34,577 nt of DNA. It comes from Alteromonadaceae bacterium. GTDB taxonomy: Bacteria; Pseudomonadota; Gammaproteobacteria; Enterobacterales; Alteromonadaceae. Positions 26,360 to 34,577 of the stretch are shown here, piece by piece (within the stretch, counting starts at the first letter, position 1; each line of letters opens with the position of its first letter). Made by a program: the position numbers and the translations under genes. The stretch is taken from NCBI GenBank assembly GCA_002691625.1, contig NZIK01000071.1, positions 32,578 to 67,154 of the forward strand, written 5' to 3'. The notes below the pieces were generated by a model. It did no database searches and was not told the origin of the DNA. It saw only the letters and a list, made by a program, of their open reading frames with translations.

Positions 26360-29120
26360 TCAACATGGTAAATAAGCTGGTGCGTCGCACCGGCTTACTT
26401 AAATAATCATTCATACCGACACTCAGACAAGCTTTGCGATCATCGTCAAACGCATTGGCAGTGAGGGCAATAATAGGAATGCCGGATTTGTCACCAGGTA
26501 AATCGCGGATCGCCCGGGTTGCAGAAAAGCCATCCATCACCGGCATCTGACAATCCATTAACACCAAATCAAAATCAACTTTAGGGATGACTTCCAGCGC
26601 CGCAGCGCCGTTTTTGGCACGGAGACATTTAACGCCTGCATCCTTGAGCATATCGAGAATAATTTCAGCATTAATGTCATTGTCTTCCACCACCAGGATT
26701 TTTAAGCCTTCAGGAAGTGTTAGCACAACCTCTTCCGGCGCCTGCTCTACCTGGGCAGACGTGGGCAATGGTAATTTAACAATAAACTCACTGCCCTGTT
26801 GCTGTTCACTGTTAAGTTCGATGGTACCGCCCATTAAATCAATCAGTTTGCTGGTAATCGACAAACCCAGCCCGGTGCCGCTGAACTGCCTGGAGCTTGA
26901 ACCATCGGCCTGAACAAATTGTTCGAAGATCGTCTGCTGCTCCGCTTTTTTAATACCAATACCGGAGTCTTTGACCACCATTACGAGCTCGCCATCCTGG
27001 TACGAGACCTTAATTACAACCCCGCCGATCGCGGTAAATTTCACAGCGTTACTTAGCAGGTTATTTAAGATTTGACTTATCTTGCCGGCATCGCCGAGCA
27101 GAAAAGACGGTATGCTTTCATCCCAAACCACTTCGAGGTTGATCTGCTTTCGACTGGCTGCCTGACGATGAATTTCGGCACAAGCCGGAATTATATGTTG
27201 TGGTGAAAAAGGATGGCGGGTCACTTTCATTTTACCCGCTTCAATCTTCGACCAGTCCAGAATGCTGTCGAGGATCAGCAGCAGGTTATTGGCCGACTGC
27301 ACTATAACCTGAATTCGCCGCCTGACATCATCTGGTAAGGATTGCTCAAGGAGATTTTCACAGGTGCCCAGAATACCGTTCATTGGCGTGCGGATCTCAT
27401 GGGACATATTGGCCAGAAATTGAGATTTCGAGACGTTGGCCGCCTCGGCCTGGGCCAGCGCCTGAATTAACGAGGCCGTCTTCTCCTCTACCCGTTCAGT
27501 GAGGGTGAGGTTGAGCTTTTCCAGCTCTTCATTGAGCGTCCGCTGACGCTGGCGCGAGGTGGAAAGCTCGTTAAAAGCACTCACAAGACGCTCTCCCAAC
27601 TCGCTAAACTCTATCGCTAACCCGGATATTTCTTTCAACTGCAGGCGATTGTGGCTGAATGAGGACATTGGCACCGGTGACTCCGGAGAATACCCGGCGA
27701 AGGTTTTCATTAATTCGCGCAGCGGCCGGGCAAAAATCTGCGCCACTCGTCCACCAACAATAATCCCTACCAGCCCCAACGCAAGAAGCAGAAACAGCGC
27801 CCAGCGCACATAGTCCGTACTCATAGCCATATAGCTGCTGTTTTCAAACAACATGGTTATCGTCCAGCCCGAGATTGGATCGCGCGATTGTGCAATAAAC
27901 CAATCCCGCGACAGCGCAGATTGGCGGAAAAAACAACTGTCCTGTTCACAATCTGGCAAGTCAGGGCGCTGCAAGGCCTCGAGCCGGAGCTCCGGCGAAG
28001 CATAAACCACTTTCCCGGCCTCATCCCGGTAAATCGTCCAAAATCCGGCTAAATTACGACTGTCATATTCAATAAAGCTGCTGAGATTGAGCGAACCTTC
28101 AAGGATCCCCCTAAGGTTGCCTCCTCCGTCGTAGAGCGGGCTGGCAATGGCTACAATGGGGTCGTTACCAAAACCCCGCCCCTGAAACGCCTGCGATACA
28201 AAGGTCGACTCGGTCTGCATGGCCTGAATGAAATATTCGCGCTCAGTCACTACCGCCTGATTCAGTCGCTTTGCCCGGCTCAGCAGGTTAGTCGGGTAAG
28301 AATGGGTAATGGCACCTTTTTCATCGGCAATCAAAAAAGTGAGAAACTCGGGAAACTCCTGAGCCAGGTTAGACAGTGTTTCATCAGCGATGGCCGGTAA
28401 CGGCGCACCGTGCTTCTGCGCAATCGCCATCGACCTGGCTGTATTGCTTATAGCGCCGGCATGCCCATCGAGAAAACGGCTTAGCTCGGTACTCATCACT
28501 TGCGCCCGCTGAGTCATGTATAAGGTTAATTGTTGCGCCTGCTGGCGTTGTAACTGGCCGACATGTACATAAGTCATTATCAGTACAACAAAGAAAAACA
28601 GTGTAGCAAACATGTAGCGGAACAGGGTTTCTACATTAAAGTGAAGTTCGTTGCCTGCCGGCAGATAACGCAGCAGCGTCATAAACAATAAATGGCCAGA
28701 CAAACAGGAAAAAATGCCGCTTATCCAGGTAATAGAATAAGCCGTAAAGGCCATGGTAGGAGAGCCACTGTAGGTTGCATAAGCAAACACGATATAAACG
28801 GGCAAAATCAGCGCGCTCCACCAACCAATACCCAGTTTCAACGGACTCAGCGCATCCGCTTTGTTTGACAGTGCATTCACCAGCAAAGGCTGCACAGCCA
28901 GAAAGGCAGTCATAAATGGGTCGTTGCCATGCACCAGCAACACAGCATATACGGCAGTAGAAACCACCAGTGTAAGGGAGAAAGAAAGTAATAACGCGGC
29001 AGCGATGGCGAAACCACCACCAAAAAACACCACCCCGCCAGTTTCCAGCGGAGCAGGGATTAGATTAACCGCAACTCCGGCCAGCGCCAGAGCAAGCGCC
29101 TGCAGTAACCTATTTTCCAT
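26304..29120 (-). CDS. Hybrid sensor histidine kinase with multi-pass membrane and extracytoplasmic sensor domains
   Basis: This 938-aa kinase opens with about six membrane helices (1-190), like an integral-membrane sensor domain. A seventh helix follows, then an extracytoplasmic Cache-like domain (about 205-435), another helix and a HAMP-like linker (about 440-500). A coiled segment and the HisKA dimerisation domain follow, with phospho-acceptor His574 ([10 protein letters not shown]). Next come the HATPase domain ([27 protein letters not shown]) and a receiver domain with Asp856 ([13 protein letters not shown]). No Hpt or output domain follows, so the phosphate must pass to a partner encoded elsewhere. 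The gene begins five bases after the M20 amidohydrolase stop, so the two are coupled. Signal unknown; the Cache domain suggests a small molecule outside the cell. Confidence 0.92.
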   Translation of the reverse strand: MENRLLQALALALAGVAVNLIPAPLETGGVVFFGGGFAIAAALLLSFSLTLVVSTAVYAVLLVHGNDPFMTAFLAVQPLLVNALSNKADALSPLKLGIGWWSALILPVYIVFAYATYSGSPTMAFTAYSITWISGIFSCLSGHLLFMTLLRYLPAGNELHFNVETLFRYMFATLFFFVVLIMTYVHVGQLQRQQAQQLTLYMTQRAQVMSTELSRFLDGHAGAISNTARSMAIAQKHGAPLPAIADETLSNLAQEFPEFLTFLIADEKGAITHSYPTNLLSRAKRLNQAVVTEREYFIQAMQTESTFVSQAFQGRGFGNDPIVAIASPLYDGGGNLRGILEGSLNLSSFIEYDSRNLAGFWTIYRDEAGKVVYASPELRLEALQRPDLPDCEQDSCFFRQSALSRDWFIAQSRDPISGWTITMLFENSSYMAMSTDYVRWALFLLLALGLVGIIVGGRVAQIFARPLRELMKTFAGYSPESPVPMSSFSHNRLQLKEISGLAIEFSELGERLVSAFNELSTSRQRQRTLNEELEKLNLTLTERVEEKTASLIQALAQAEAANVSKSQFLANMSHEIRTPMNGILGTCENLLEQSLPDDVRRRIQVIVQSANNLLLILDSILDWSKIEAGKMKVTRHPFSPQHIIPACAEIHRQAASRKQINLEVVWDESIPSFLLGDAGKISQILNNLLSNAVKFTAIGGVVIKVSYQDGELVMVVKDSGIGIKKAEQQTIFEQFVQADGSSSRQFSGTGLGLSITSKLIDLMGGTIELNSEQQQGSEFIVKLPLPTSAQVEQAPEEVVLTLPEGLKILVVEDNDINAEIILDMLKDAGVKCLRAKNGAAALEVIPKVDFDLVLMDCQMPVMDGFSATRAIRDLPGDKSGIPIIALTANAFDDDRKACLSVGMNDYLSKPVRRTSLFTMLIKYVGYQAVTDETPGPRD

Positions 29121-29125
29121 AAGGC

Positions 29126-30436
29126 TTATTCTGCGTTTGCGTCCATGTAATCCAGGGTCAGATTGGTGAGTACCCGAACGCCCAGTTTCATCCCGGCATC
29201 GTCAACATAAAATTCCGGCGTATGGTGAGCAGGCGAGTCTTCCACAGATACATCAAGCGGTTTACCGCCCAGCCACATAAATAACCCCGGCACTTTTTCC
29301 TGATAGAAAGAAAAGTCCTCAGCACCGGTGACCGGCTTGGCCAGTATGGTGTTTTGCTTGCCCGCCGTGCGTTCCACTGTTGGGATCATTTGTGCGGTTA
29401 ATTCTGGGTCGTTATAGGTAATAGGGTAATTATAATCCAGTGGCAAAGTGAGCTCGGCCTTTGCGCCCATACTGTCGGCAATGCCTTTAACCTTGCGAGC
29501 CATCGCCTCGTAGACGTGCTCCCGGGCGGCATGGTTAAGGGTACGAATGGTACCTACCAGTTCTACTTTATTAGGAATGATATTTGAGCGGTTACCGCCG
29601 TGAATGGAACCAATGGTGACTACCGCGGCATCATCAATGATTTTCAGCTCGCGGCTGACAATGGTTTGCAGCGACATGATCATCTGTGCAGCCGTGGTGA
29701 TAGGGTCGACACTCTTCCACGGGTAAGCGCCATGAGCCTGCTTACCGTGGATGACGATTTTGAAGGGGTCTACCGCCGCCATTGTACCGCCAGGGTTATA
29801 GCTCACCGTACCGATATCGTTATTAGCGCTGATGTGCAGGCCGAAAATCACATCGACATCCGGGCTCTTTAACACGCCTTCCTGCACCATTACTTCGGCT
29901 CCGCCCTTTTCACCAGCAGGAGCACCTTCCTCTGCAGGCTGGAAGATAAACTTCACCTTGCCATGCAGCTTATCTTTCATTGAAGTTAATACCGACGCTG
30001 CCCCCATCAGCATAGCCATATGGGTATCATGACCACAGGCATGCATGACCGGCACGTCATTACCATTGTATTCGCCGCGCTGTGTAGAACGCCAGGTCAG
30101 ATCATTTTCCTCAGGTACCGGTAAGCCATCCATGTCAGCCCTTAACGCGACCACCGGGCCAGGCCGGCCACTGTCCAGGATTGCCACTACGCCAGTTTTA
30201 GCGACACCGGTTTGCACCTCAAGATTTAGCGAACGCAGGTGCCGGGCCACGTATTCGGCAGTTTTAAATTCGCGATTAGATAACTCAGGATATACATGCA
30301 AATGGTGACGCCAGCTAATTACCTCACTCTCAATTTCATTGGCCAACCGATCCACTTCACTGGTCTGGGCAAAAACAGACAGAGAAAAAAGAGGTAGCAG
30401 GGCAGCAAGTACGACGCGACGCATAATATTATCCAT
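29126..30436 (-). CDS. Exported M20D family amidohydrolase
   Basis: This 436-aa metallohydrolase has a signal peptide ([17 protein letters not shown]), so it acts outside the cytoplasm. Metal-site motifs of the M20D group (hippurate, IAA-amino acid and N-acyl-amino acid hydrolases) are intact: Cys134 and His136 in [10 protein letters not shown], and [11 protein letters not shown] after [16 protein letters not shown] is the usual third segment, and a late [15 protein letters not shown] carries the last ligand. Start may be the ATG at 30436 or four codons in (30424, MRRVVLA). It leads a two-gene unit with the hybrid sensor kinase, suggesting the kinase may sense its product, though this is inference. 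Confidence 0.92.
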   Translation of the reverse strand: MDNIMRRVVLAALLPLFSLSVFAQTSEVDRLANEIESEVISWRHHLHVYPELSNREFKTAEYVARHLRSLNLEVQTGVAKTGVVAILDSGRPGPVVALRADMDGLPVPEENDLTWRSTQRGEYNGNDVPVMHACGHDTHMAMLMGAASVLTSMKDKLHGKVKFIFQPAEEGAPAGEKGGAEVMVQEGVLKSPDVDVIFGLHISANNDIGTVSYNPGGTMAAVDPFKIVIHGKQAHGAYPWKSVDPITTAAQMIMSLQTIVSRELKIIDDAAVVTIGSIHGGNRSNIIPNKVELVGTIRTLNHAAREHVYEAMARKVKGIADSMGAKAELTLPLDYNYPITYNDPELTAQMIPTVERTAGKQNTILAKPVTGAEDFSFYQEKVPGLFMWLGGKPLDVSVEDSPAHHTPEFYVDDAGMKLGVRVLTNLTLDYMDANAE

Positions 30437-30480
30437 AAAATTACAATAACTTTACACTACCCCGTCTGGTGGAAAATCAC

Positions 30481-30511
30481 AAAAAAAAACCGCTGTCAGG
30501 CAGCGGTTTTT
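30481..30511 (-). terminator. Rho-independent terminator of rho
   Basis: AAAAACCGCTG (30485-30495) pairs with CAGCGGTTTTT (30501-30511) around TCAGG, 21 bases past the rho stop. The minus-strand transcript ends in a long U run (nine A on the plus strand at 30481-30489). Confidence 0.92.
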
Positions 30512-30531
30512 AGAAAAATATAAACTAATGA

Positions 30532-31797
30532 TTAACTCCGCTGGCGCTTCATCGCGTCGAAGAACTCATCATTGGTCTTGGTCATGGAGAGTTTATTAAT
30601 AAGGAATTCCATGGCGTCGATTTCTGACATTTCATGCACAATCTTGCGCAGGATCCACATCTTCTGTAATTCTTCCTGACCGGTCAACAACTCTTCACGG
30701 CGTGTACCTGAGCGGTTAAAGTCGATGGCTGGGAATACCCGCTTTTCAGCAATCTTACGATTAAGGTGCAGCTCCATATTACCGGTACCTTTAAACTCTT
30801 CGTAGATAACTTCATCCATCTTAGAGCCGGTATCAATCAGTGCAGTTGCGATGATGGTTAAGCTACCACCTTCTTCCACGTTACGGGCGGCACCAAAGAA
30901 ACGCTTGGGTTTGTGCAATGCGTTAGCATCCACGCCACCGGTGAGCACTTTTCCTGATGACGGGATAACCGTGTTATAAGCACGGGCCAGACGGGTGATT
31001 GAATCTAGCAGGATAACCACATCTTTTTTGTGCTCAACCAGGCGCTTGGCTTTTTCAATAACCATTTCAGCGACCTGTACGTGGCGGCTGGCCGGCTCAT
31101 CAAAGGTTGACGCAACCACTTCACCACGCACCAGACGGTGCATTTCGGTAACTTCTTCAGGGCGCTCGTCAATCAGCAACACCATCAGTTCACACTCAGG
31201 GTGATTAGCCGCAATAGATTGTGCGATGTTTTGCAGTAATAAGGTTTTACCCGCTTTTGGCGGTGCTACGATCAACCCCCGCTGGCCCCGGCCAATTGGC
31301 GATGCCAGATCCAGTACCCGGGCAGTAATATCTTCTGAAGAACCATTGCCTCGTTCCATCCGCAGCCGGTCATTGGCGTGCAGTGGGGTTAAGTTTTCAA
31401 AGAGGATTTTATTACGGGAGTTTTCTGGCTTATCGAAGTTAACTTCGCGGATTTTTAACAGGGCAAAATAACGCTCACTGTCTTTCGGCGGGCGAATTTT
31501 CCCGGCGATAGTATCTCCCGTACGCAGGTTAAAGCGTCTGATTTGGCTGGGAGAAACATAAATATCATCTGGCCCCGCAAGATAAGAAGAGTCAGCAGAG
31601 CGCAGGAAGCCGAAGCCGTCCTGGAGGATTTCCAGTACGCCATCGCCAAAAATGTCTTCGCCACTTTTTGCGTGGGATTTTAGAATCGAGAAAATAATGT
31701 CTTGTTTTCTCGCGCGGGCCATATTTTCGAGGCCCATTTCTTCGGCAAGGGCGACCAATTCGCTGATTGGCTTATTCTTAAGTTCCGTTAGATTCAT
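30532..31797 (-). CDS. rho: Transcription termination factor Rho
   Basis: Rho (421 aa, the usual length) is the hexameric RNA helicase that ends transcription at unstructured C-rich RNA. An N-terminal helical domain (1-47) and cold-shock-like RNA-binding domain (about 50-125; DGFGFLRS) precede the ATPase. The Walker A motif is PPKAGKTLL (179-187), Walker [18 protein letters not shown], and the RNA-engaging Q-loop lies near [15 protein letters not shown]. It is read from a leader of about 120 bases and is separated from trxA by trhP rather than lying next to it. Confidence 0.98.
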   Translation of the reverse strand: MNLTELKNKPISELVALAEEMGLENMARARKQDIIFSILKSHAKSGEDIFGDGVLEILQDGFGFLRSADSSYLAGPDDIYVSPSQIRRFNLRTGDTIAGKIRPPKDSERYFALLKIREVNFDKPENSRNKILFENLTPLHANDRLRMERGNGSSEDITARVLDLASPIGRGQRGLIVAPPKAGKTLLLQNIAQSIAANHPECELMVLLIDERPEEVTEMHRLVRGEVVASTFDEPASRHVQVAEMVIEKAKRLVEHKKDVVILLDSITRLARAYNTVIPSSGKVLTGGVDANALHKPKRFFGAARNVEEGGSLTIIATALIDTGSKMDEVIYEEFKGTGNMELHLNRKIAEKRVFPAIDFNRSGTRREELLTGQEELQKMWILRKIVHEMSEIDAMEFLINKLSMTKTNDEFFDAMKRQRS

Positions 31798-31862
31798 ACT
31801 GGTGGGTCTTTGTGCTTGAACGTCTTTTAGGGAAATTCGTTAATTAATAAGAATAGTGCTTG

Positions 31863-31929
31863 AGCCCGGAGACGGGCTAGTAAGGATGTCAGGCAAGCCT
31901 AGACTCAGTAAAGGTAGCACCATATTTTA
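31863..31929 (-). promoter_or_regulatory. Candidate rho promoter and leader hairpin
   Basis: On the minus strand a TAAAAT -10-like element (plus 31924-31929) sits about 130 bases before the rho start, with a TTGCGG 19 bases further up. Within the leader AGCCCG (31863-31868) pairs perfectly with CGGGCT (31873-31878) around four bases. In E. coli the rho leader mediates autoregulation by attenuation; a like role is plausible but unproven. Confidence 0.35.
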
Positions 31930-31996
31930 CTATCGTCCAGACTAAATCCCGCAAATGTTAAAAAAAGATTGCGAAACCCTCACAGCCCTTTTTTCT

Positions 31997-33331
31997 CTAT
32001 GCCCGCACCGACTGTGGTTGCTCAATACAGCGTAACAGCATGGCCATCTCAGGTGAGAATCCCTCAACCGCCGGGATCTTAACTTTATAACCACTGCCCG
32101 GTGCGACCACTACCGTCTCATTCTGCTGGGAGCGCAGGGTATCAAGGGCAATCTCGGTATTGCCGGCCGGCGTCATCACTTCCAGTTTGTCGCTAACGCT
32201 GAAGCGGTTCTTCACTTCCACGTACCACCAGTCGCTGTCACCATGGGTTACCTCTCCCACCAGCTGACGGGTATCACTGGCTGAATTACCGCGGGCATAT
32301 TGTTGATAGTCCTGGTGGTTATGCCGTTGCAAAAACCCATCGGTATAACCGCGGTTAGCCAGGTGCTCCAGTTCCAGGAACCAGTCGGCATCGAATGCTT
32401 CGCCTCGCCACGCCGCATCAATAGCCTTACGATAAACCTGAGCGGTCCGTGCGCAGTAGTAAAACGACTTGGTACGCCCTTCTATTTTCAGCGAATCCAC
32501 GCCAATCTCCACCAGCTGCTGAACATGCTGAATTGCCCGTAAGTCGCGGGAGTTCATAATGTAAGTCCCATGCTCATCTTCAAAGGCGGGCATAGGTTCA
32601 TCGGGGCGCTGGGGTTCGGTTAATAAGAATGCCTGGTCAGTAGGCGTGCCTGTACCCAGAGTTGGCTCAACGGCATCACGAGCAGGAATAAACTGGCCTA
32701 CTTCATTATCCACTGCCGCTTCCGCTTTATATTCCCAGCGACAGGCATTAGTGCAGGCACCCTGATTAGGATCCCGCTTATTGATATAGCCGGACAACAG
32801 GCAACGTCCCGAGTAGGCCATACACAAAGCGCCATGCACAAACACTTCAAGCTCGATATCCGGGCAACGCTGGCGAATTTCTTCGATTTCGTTTAAGCCC
32901 AGTTCCCGCGACAGGATAACCCGCTTGATCCCCTGTTGCTGCCAGAACTTTACGGCCGCCCAGTTCACGGCATTGGCCTGTACTGAGAGGGGAATTGGTA
33001 AGTCAGGAAAATGCTCGCGAGTGAGCATTATAATGCCCGGGTCCGACATAATCATAGCGTCGGGCTGTAACTCAGCCACCGGCGCCAGGTCTTGCACGAA
33101 GGTTTTTAACTTGGTGTTGTGTGGTGCAATATTATTAACGATATACAGCTGCTTATGATGAGCACTGGTGTAATCCCGGGCTTCCTGCAATTTGGCCAGG
33201 GTAAATTCGTTATTACGCACTCGCAGAGAATAACGGGGCTGGCCGGCATACACCGCATCGGCGCCATAGTGCAGTGCGTATCTCAGGTTTTTCATCGACC
33301 CGGCGGGTGACAGTAATTCAGGTTTTCGCAT
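31997..33331 (-). CDS. trhP: tRNA hydroxylation protein TrhP (U32 family, YegQ)
   Basis: This 444-aa protein is very close to E. coli YegQ/TrhP, a U32-family protein needed to make 5-hydroxyuridine at position 34 of tRNA from prephenate. Near-identical blocks are ELLSPAGSMKNLRYAL, GADAVYAGQPRYSLRVRNNE, IPLSVQANAVNWAAVKFWQ and VFVHGALCMAYSGRCLLSGY. Cysteines in that last block and in ACTNACRWEY are the conserved iron-sulfur ligands of the family. The C-terminal domain (about 350-444) is beta-rich. It lies between trxA and rho, whereas in E. coli these two are neighbours and yegQ is far away. Confidence 0.95.
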   Translation of the reverse strand: MRKPELLSPAGSMKNLRYALHYGADAVYAGQPRYSLRVRNNEFTLAKLQEARDYTSAHHKQLYIVNNIAPHNTKLKTFVQDLAPVAELQPDAMIMSDPGIIMLTREHFPDLPIPLSVQANAVNWAAVKFWQQQGIKRVILSRELGLNEIEEIRQRCPDIELEVFVHGALCMAYSGRCLLSGYINKRDPNQGACTNACRWEYKAEAAVDNEVGQFIPARDAVEPTLGTGTPTDQAFLLTEPQRPDEPMPAFEDEHGTYIMNSRDLRAIQHVQQLVEIGVDSLKIEGRTKSFYYCARTAQVYRKAIDAAWRGEAFDADWFLELEHLANRGYTDGFLQRHNHQDYQQYARGNSASDTRQLVGEVTHGDSDWWYVEVKNRFSVSDKLEVMTPAGNTEIALDTLRSQQNETVVVAPGSGYKVKIPAVEGFSPEMAMLLRCIEQPQSVRA

Positions 33332-33426
33332 AACGTTAAAGTGACCGGTTTAAAAAAGCCGCTGAAGCTTAACCAACCTGTGCAGCAAGGGTATTAACCG
33401 AGATCAAATAAAGCGTATTTCAGATA

Positions 33427-33452
33427 CAAAAAAACCGGCCTTAGCCGGTTTT
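33427..33452 (-). terminator. Rho-independent terminator of trxA
   Basis: On the minus strand AACCGGC and GCCGGTT, flanked by A/T pairs, form a stem around TAAG, followed by seven T. It lies about 20 bases past the trxA stop and isolates trxA from trhP. Confidence 0.9.
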
Positions 33453-33473
33453 CTCAGGACGATTTTCACCGTA

Positions 33474-33800
33474 TCAGATGTTTTCGTTCAAAAACTCAGT
33501 CAGCTGCGCTTTTGACAGTGCACCCACTTTAGTGGCTGCAACATTACCGCCTTTAAACAGCAATAACGTAGGGATACCACGGATACCGTATTTCGGCGGA
33601 GTTTCATTATTTTCATCGACATTCAGCTTGCCAACTGTTAACTTTCCTTCAAAGTCGGTTGCGACCTCTTCCAGAATAGGGGCAATCATTTTACACGGGC
33701 CACACCATTCAGCCCAGAAGTCAACCAGCACAGGACCTTCAGCATTGATAACATCTGCTTCGAACTTATCGTCAGTCAACTGGATAATTTTGTCGCTCAT
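33474..33800 (-). CDS. trxA: Thioredoxin 1
   Basis: TrxA (108 aa) is the small cytoplasmic disulfide reductase. The active site WCGPCK lies at about 32-37 in [15 protein letters not shown], and the cis-proline loop [11 protein letters not shown] follows at about 75-85. Length and sequence are typical. A GGAG box sits six bases before the ATG. It is divergent from rhlB, the same pairing as in E. coli, and ends in its own terminator. An inverted repeat (GCTGAA-TTG-TTCAGC, 33825-33839) lies in its 5' region. Confidence 0.97.
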   Translation of the reverse strand: MSDKIIQLTDDKFEADVINAEGPVLVDFWAEWCGPCKMIAPILEEVATDFEGKLTVGKLNVDENNETPPKYGIRGIPTLLLFKGGNVAATKVGALSKAQLTEFLNENI

Positions 33801-33899
33801 TCTTTTCTCCGTAATTGGTCTGTCGCTGAATTGTTCAGCTCTACCATAAGTGTTATATAGAAACTGTCTTTTAATGCAAGCACTGATAAGCTATAAGCT

Positions 33900-34577
33900 A
33901 TGCAAACAACTCATTTAACCGAAACACATTTTTCCGATTTACCCATCAATGGCAAAGTCATTGATGCCTTAAATGCTGCAAATTTTACGCATTGTACACC
34001 AATTCAGGCGCTAAGCTTACCTCCATTATTAGAAGGTAATGACATAGCCGGCCAGGCCCAAACCGGAACGGGTAAGACCATGGCATTTCTGGTCGCAACT
34101 TTCCACCACATTTTGAGCCGGGAACCAAATCCTGACGGTGAAAAGGAAGGGCCAAAAGCCATTATTATGGCACCTACACGGGAACTTGCCGTACAAATTT
34201 ACAATGATGCAGAACTGCTTAGTAAGCATACAGGGCTTTCACTTGCTCTCATTTATGGGGGCGAAGGTTACCAAAGTCAACGCGAAACTTTGCAGGATGG
34301 GGTAGATATCGTTATAGGTACGACAGGCCGCATACTGGATTATTATAAACAAGGCGTGTTTTCGCTGAATAATATTCAGGTGGCCGTGCTCGATGAAGCC
34401 GATCGTATGTTCGACCTCGGCTTCATCAAGGACATTCGCTTTTTATTCCGTCGTATGCCGCCTGCCGCCGAACGCCTGAGCATGCTGTTCTCAGCCACGC
34501 TAAGCTACCGTGTGCAGGAACTGGCTTACGAGCATATGAACAATCCTACTCACGTACAGGTTGAAGCGCAGCAAATG
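33900..34577 (+). CDS. rhlB: ATP-dependent RNA helicase RhlB, 5' part (runs off the window)
   Basis: An open frame starts at the ATG at 33900 and stays open for 226 codons to the window end, with no stop. It encodes the N-terminal RecA-like domain of a DEAD-box helicase: a Q-motif ([14 protein letters not shown]), Walker A ([12 protein letters not shown]), [23 protein letters not shown] ([10 protein letters not shown]) and SAT (LFSATLS). RhlB unwinds structured RNA in the degradosome. The divergent arrangement with trxA and the opening [20 protein letters not shown] match RhlB of E. coli. The C-terminal helicase domain and RNase E contact region lie beyond the window. Confidence 0.95.
   Translation, partial: MQTTHLTETHFSDLPINGKVIDALNAANFTHCTPIQALSLPPLLEGNDIAGQAQTGTGKTMAFLVATFHHILSREPNPDGEKEGPKAIIMAPTRELAVQIYNDAELLSKHTGLSLALIYGGEGYQSQRETLQDGVDIVIGTTGRILDYYKQGVFSLNNIQVAVLDEADRMFDLGFIKDIRFLFRRMPPAAERLSMLFSATLSYRVQELAYEHMNNPTHVQVEAQQM

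Noticed and set aside
34029-34229. Minus-strand frame near the right end
   Set aside because: It is antisense to rhlB, whose helicase motifs are continuous through this stretch.

Overview
The window looks like a chromosomal segment of a marine gammaproteobacterium, most likely Alteromonadales (Alteromonas-like). Supporting points are the divergent rhlB/trxA pair close to rho, purEK, yjeT next to purA, a tRNA-hydroxylation gene very like E. coli yegQ, a CnoX co-chaperone, and many secreted peptidases and lipoproteins. I see no tRNA, rRNA, CRISPR array, insertion sequence or phage gene. The assignment rests on protein resemblance and gene order recalled from known families; no search was run.

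Region 1 (1-13.3 kb) is the most distinctive part: a locus that appears built to take apart peptidoglycan fragments. It encodes an exported exo-muramidase of the NamZ/DUF1343 family, a MurR/RpiR-type regulator, a zinc carboxypeptidase of the M14/MpaA type without a signal peptide, an orphan solute-binding protein, a membrane acetyltransferase (NagX/HGSNAT type), a lipoprotein NagZ with two domains, a large lipoprotein that fuses an AmiD-type zinc amidase to a serine-beta-lactamase-fold (AmiE-like) domain, an NhaC-family transporter, and a lipoprotein gamma-glutamyltransferase. Together these resemble the Bacillus murQ-murR-murP-amiE-nagZ-namZ muropeptide-rescue cluster, moved to a Gram-negative envelope. 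Two divergent intergenic regions in this locus share a 13-bp palindromic motif (three copies, about GAATWWTTTATTH), which I propose as the operator of the RpiR-type regulator.

Region 2 (13.3-17.4 kb) holds a small membrane protein, a VOC-fold protein, a class-3-like aldehyde dehydrogenase, purA and yjeT. Region 3 (17.4-25.3 kb) holds a STAS-like small protein, cnoX, an Mpo1-like membrane protein, an exported S9 peptidase, a PQQ-type sugar dehydrogenase, Dps, a PCu(A)C copper chaperone and purEK. Region 4 (25.4-30.5 kb) has a LysR regulator that overlaps tail-to-tail with a large hybrid sensor kinase, which is in turn coupled to an exported M20 amidohydrolase. Region 5 (30.5-34.6 kb) is the conserved rho / trhP / trxA / rhlB neighbourhood; rhlB runs off the right end.

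In the proposed pathway of region 1, muropeptides in the periplasm would lose GlcNAc (NagZ) and MurNAc (NamZ) from their ends. Peptide would be released by the amidase fusion and trimmed by GGT. Products would enter through the NhaC-like carrier or other transporters, with cytoplasmic peptide cleavage by the M14 enzyme, under a regulator that probably senses a MurNAc-derived sugar phosphate. No MurQ, AnmK, MurK or MurP is present here; they may lie left of the window or elsewhere.
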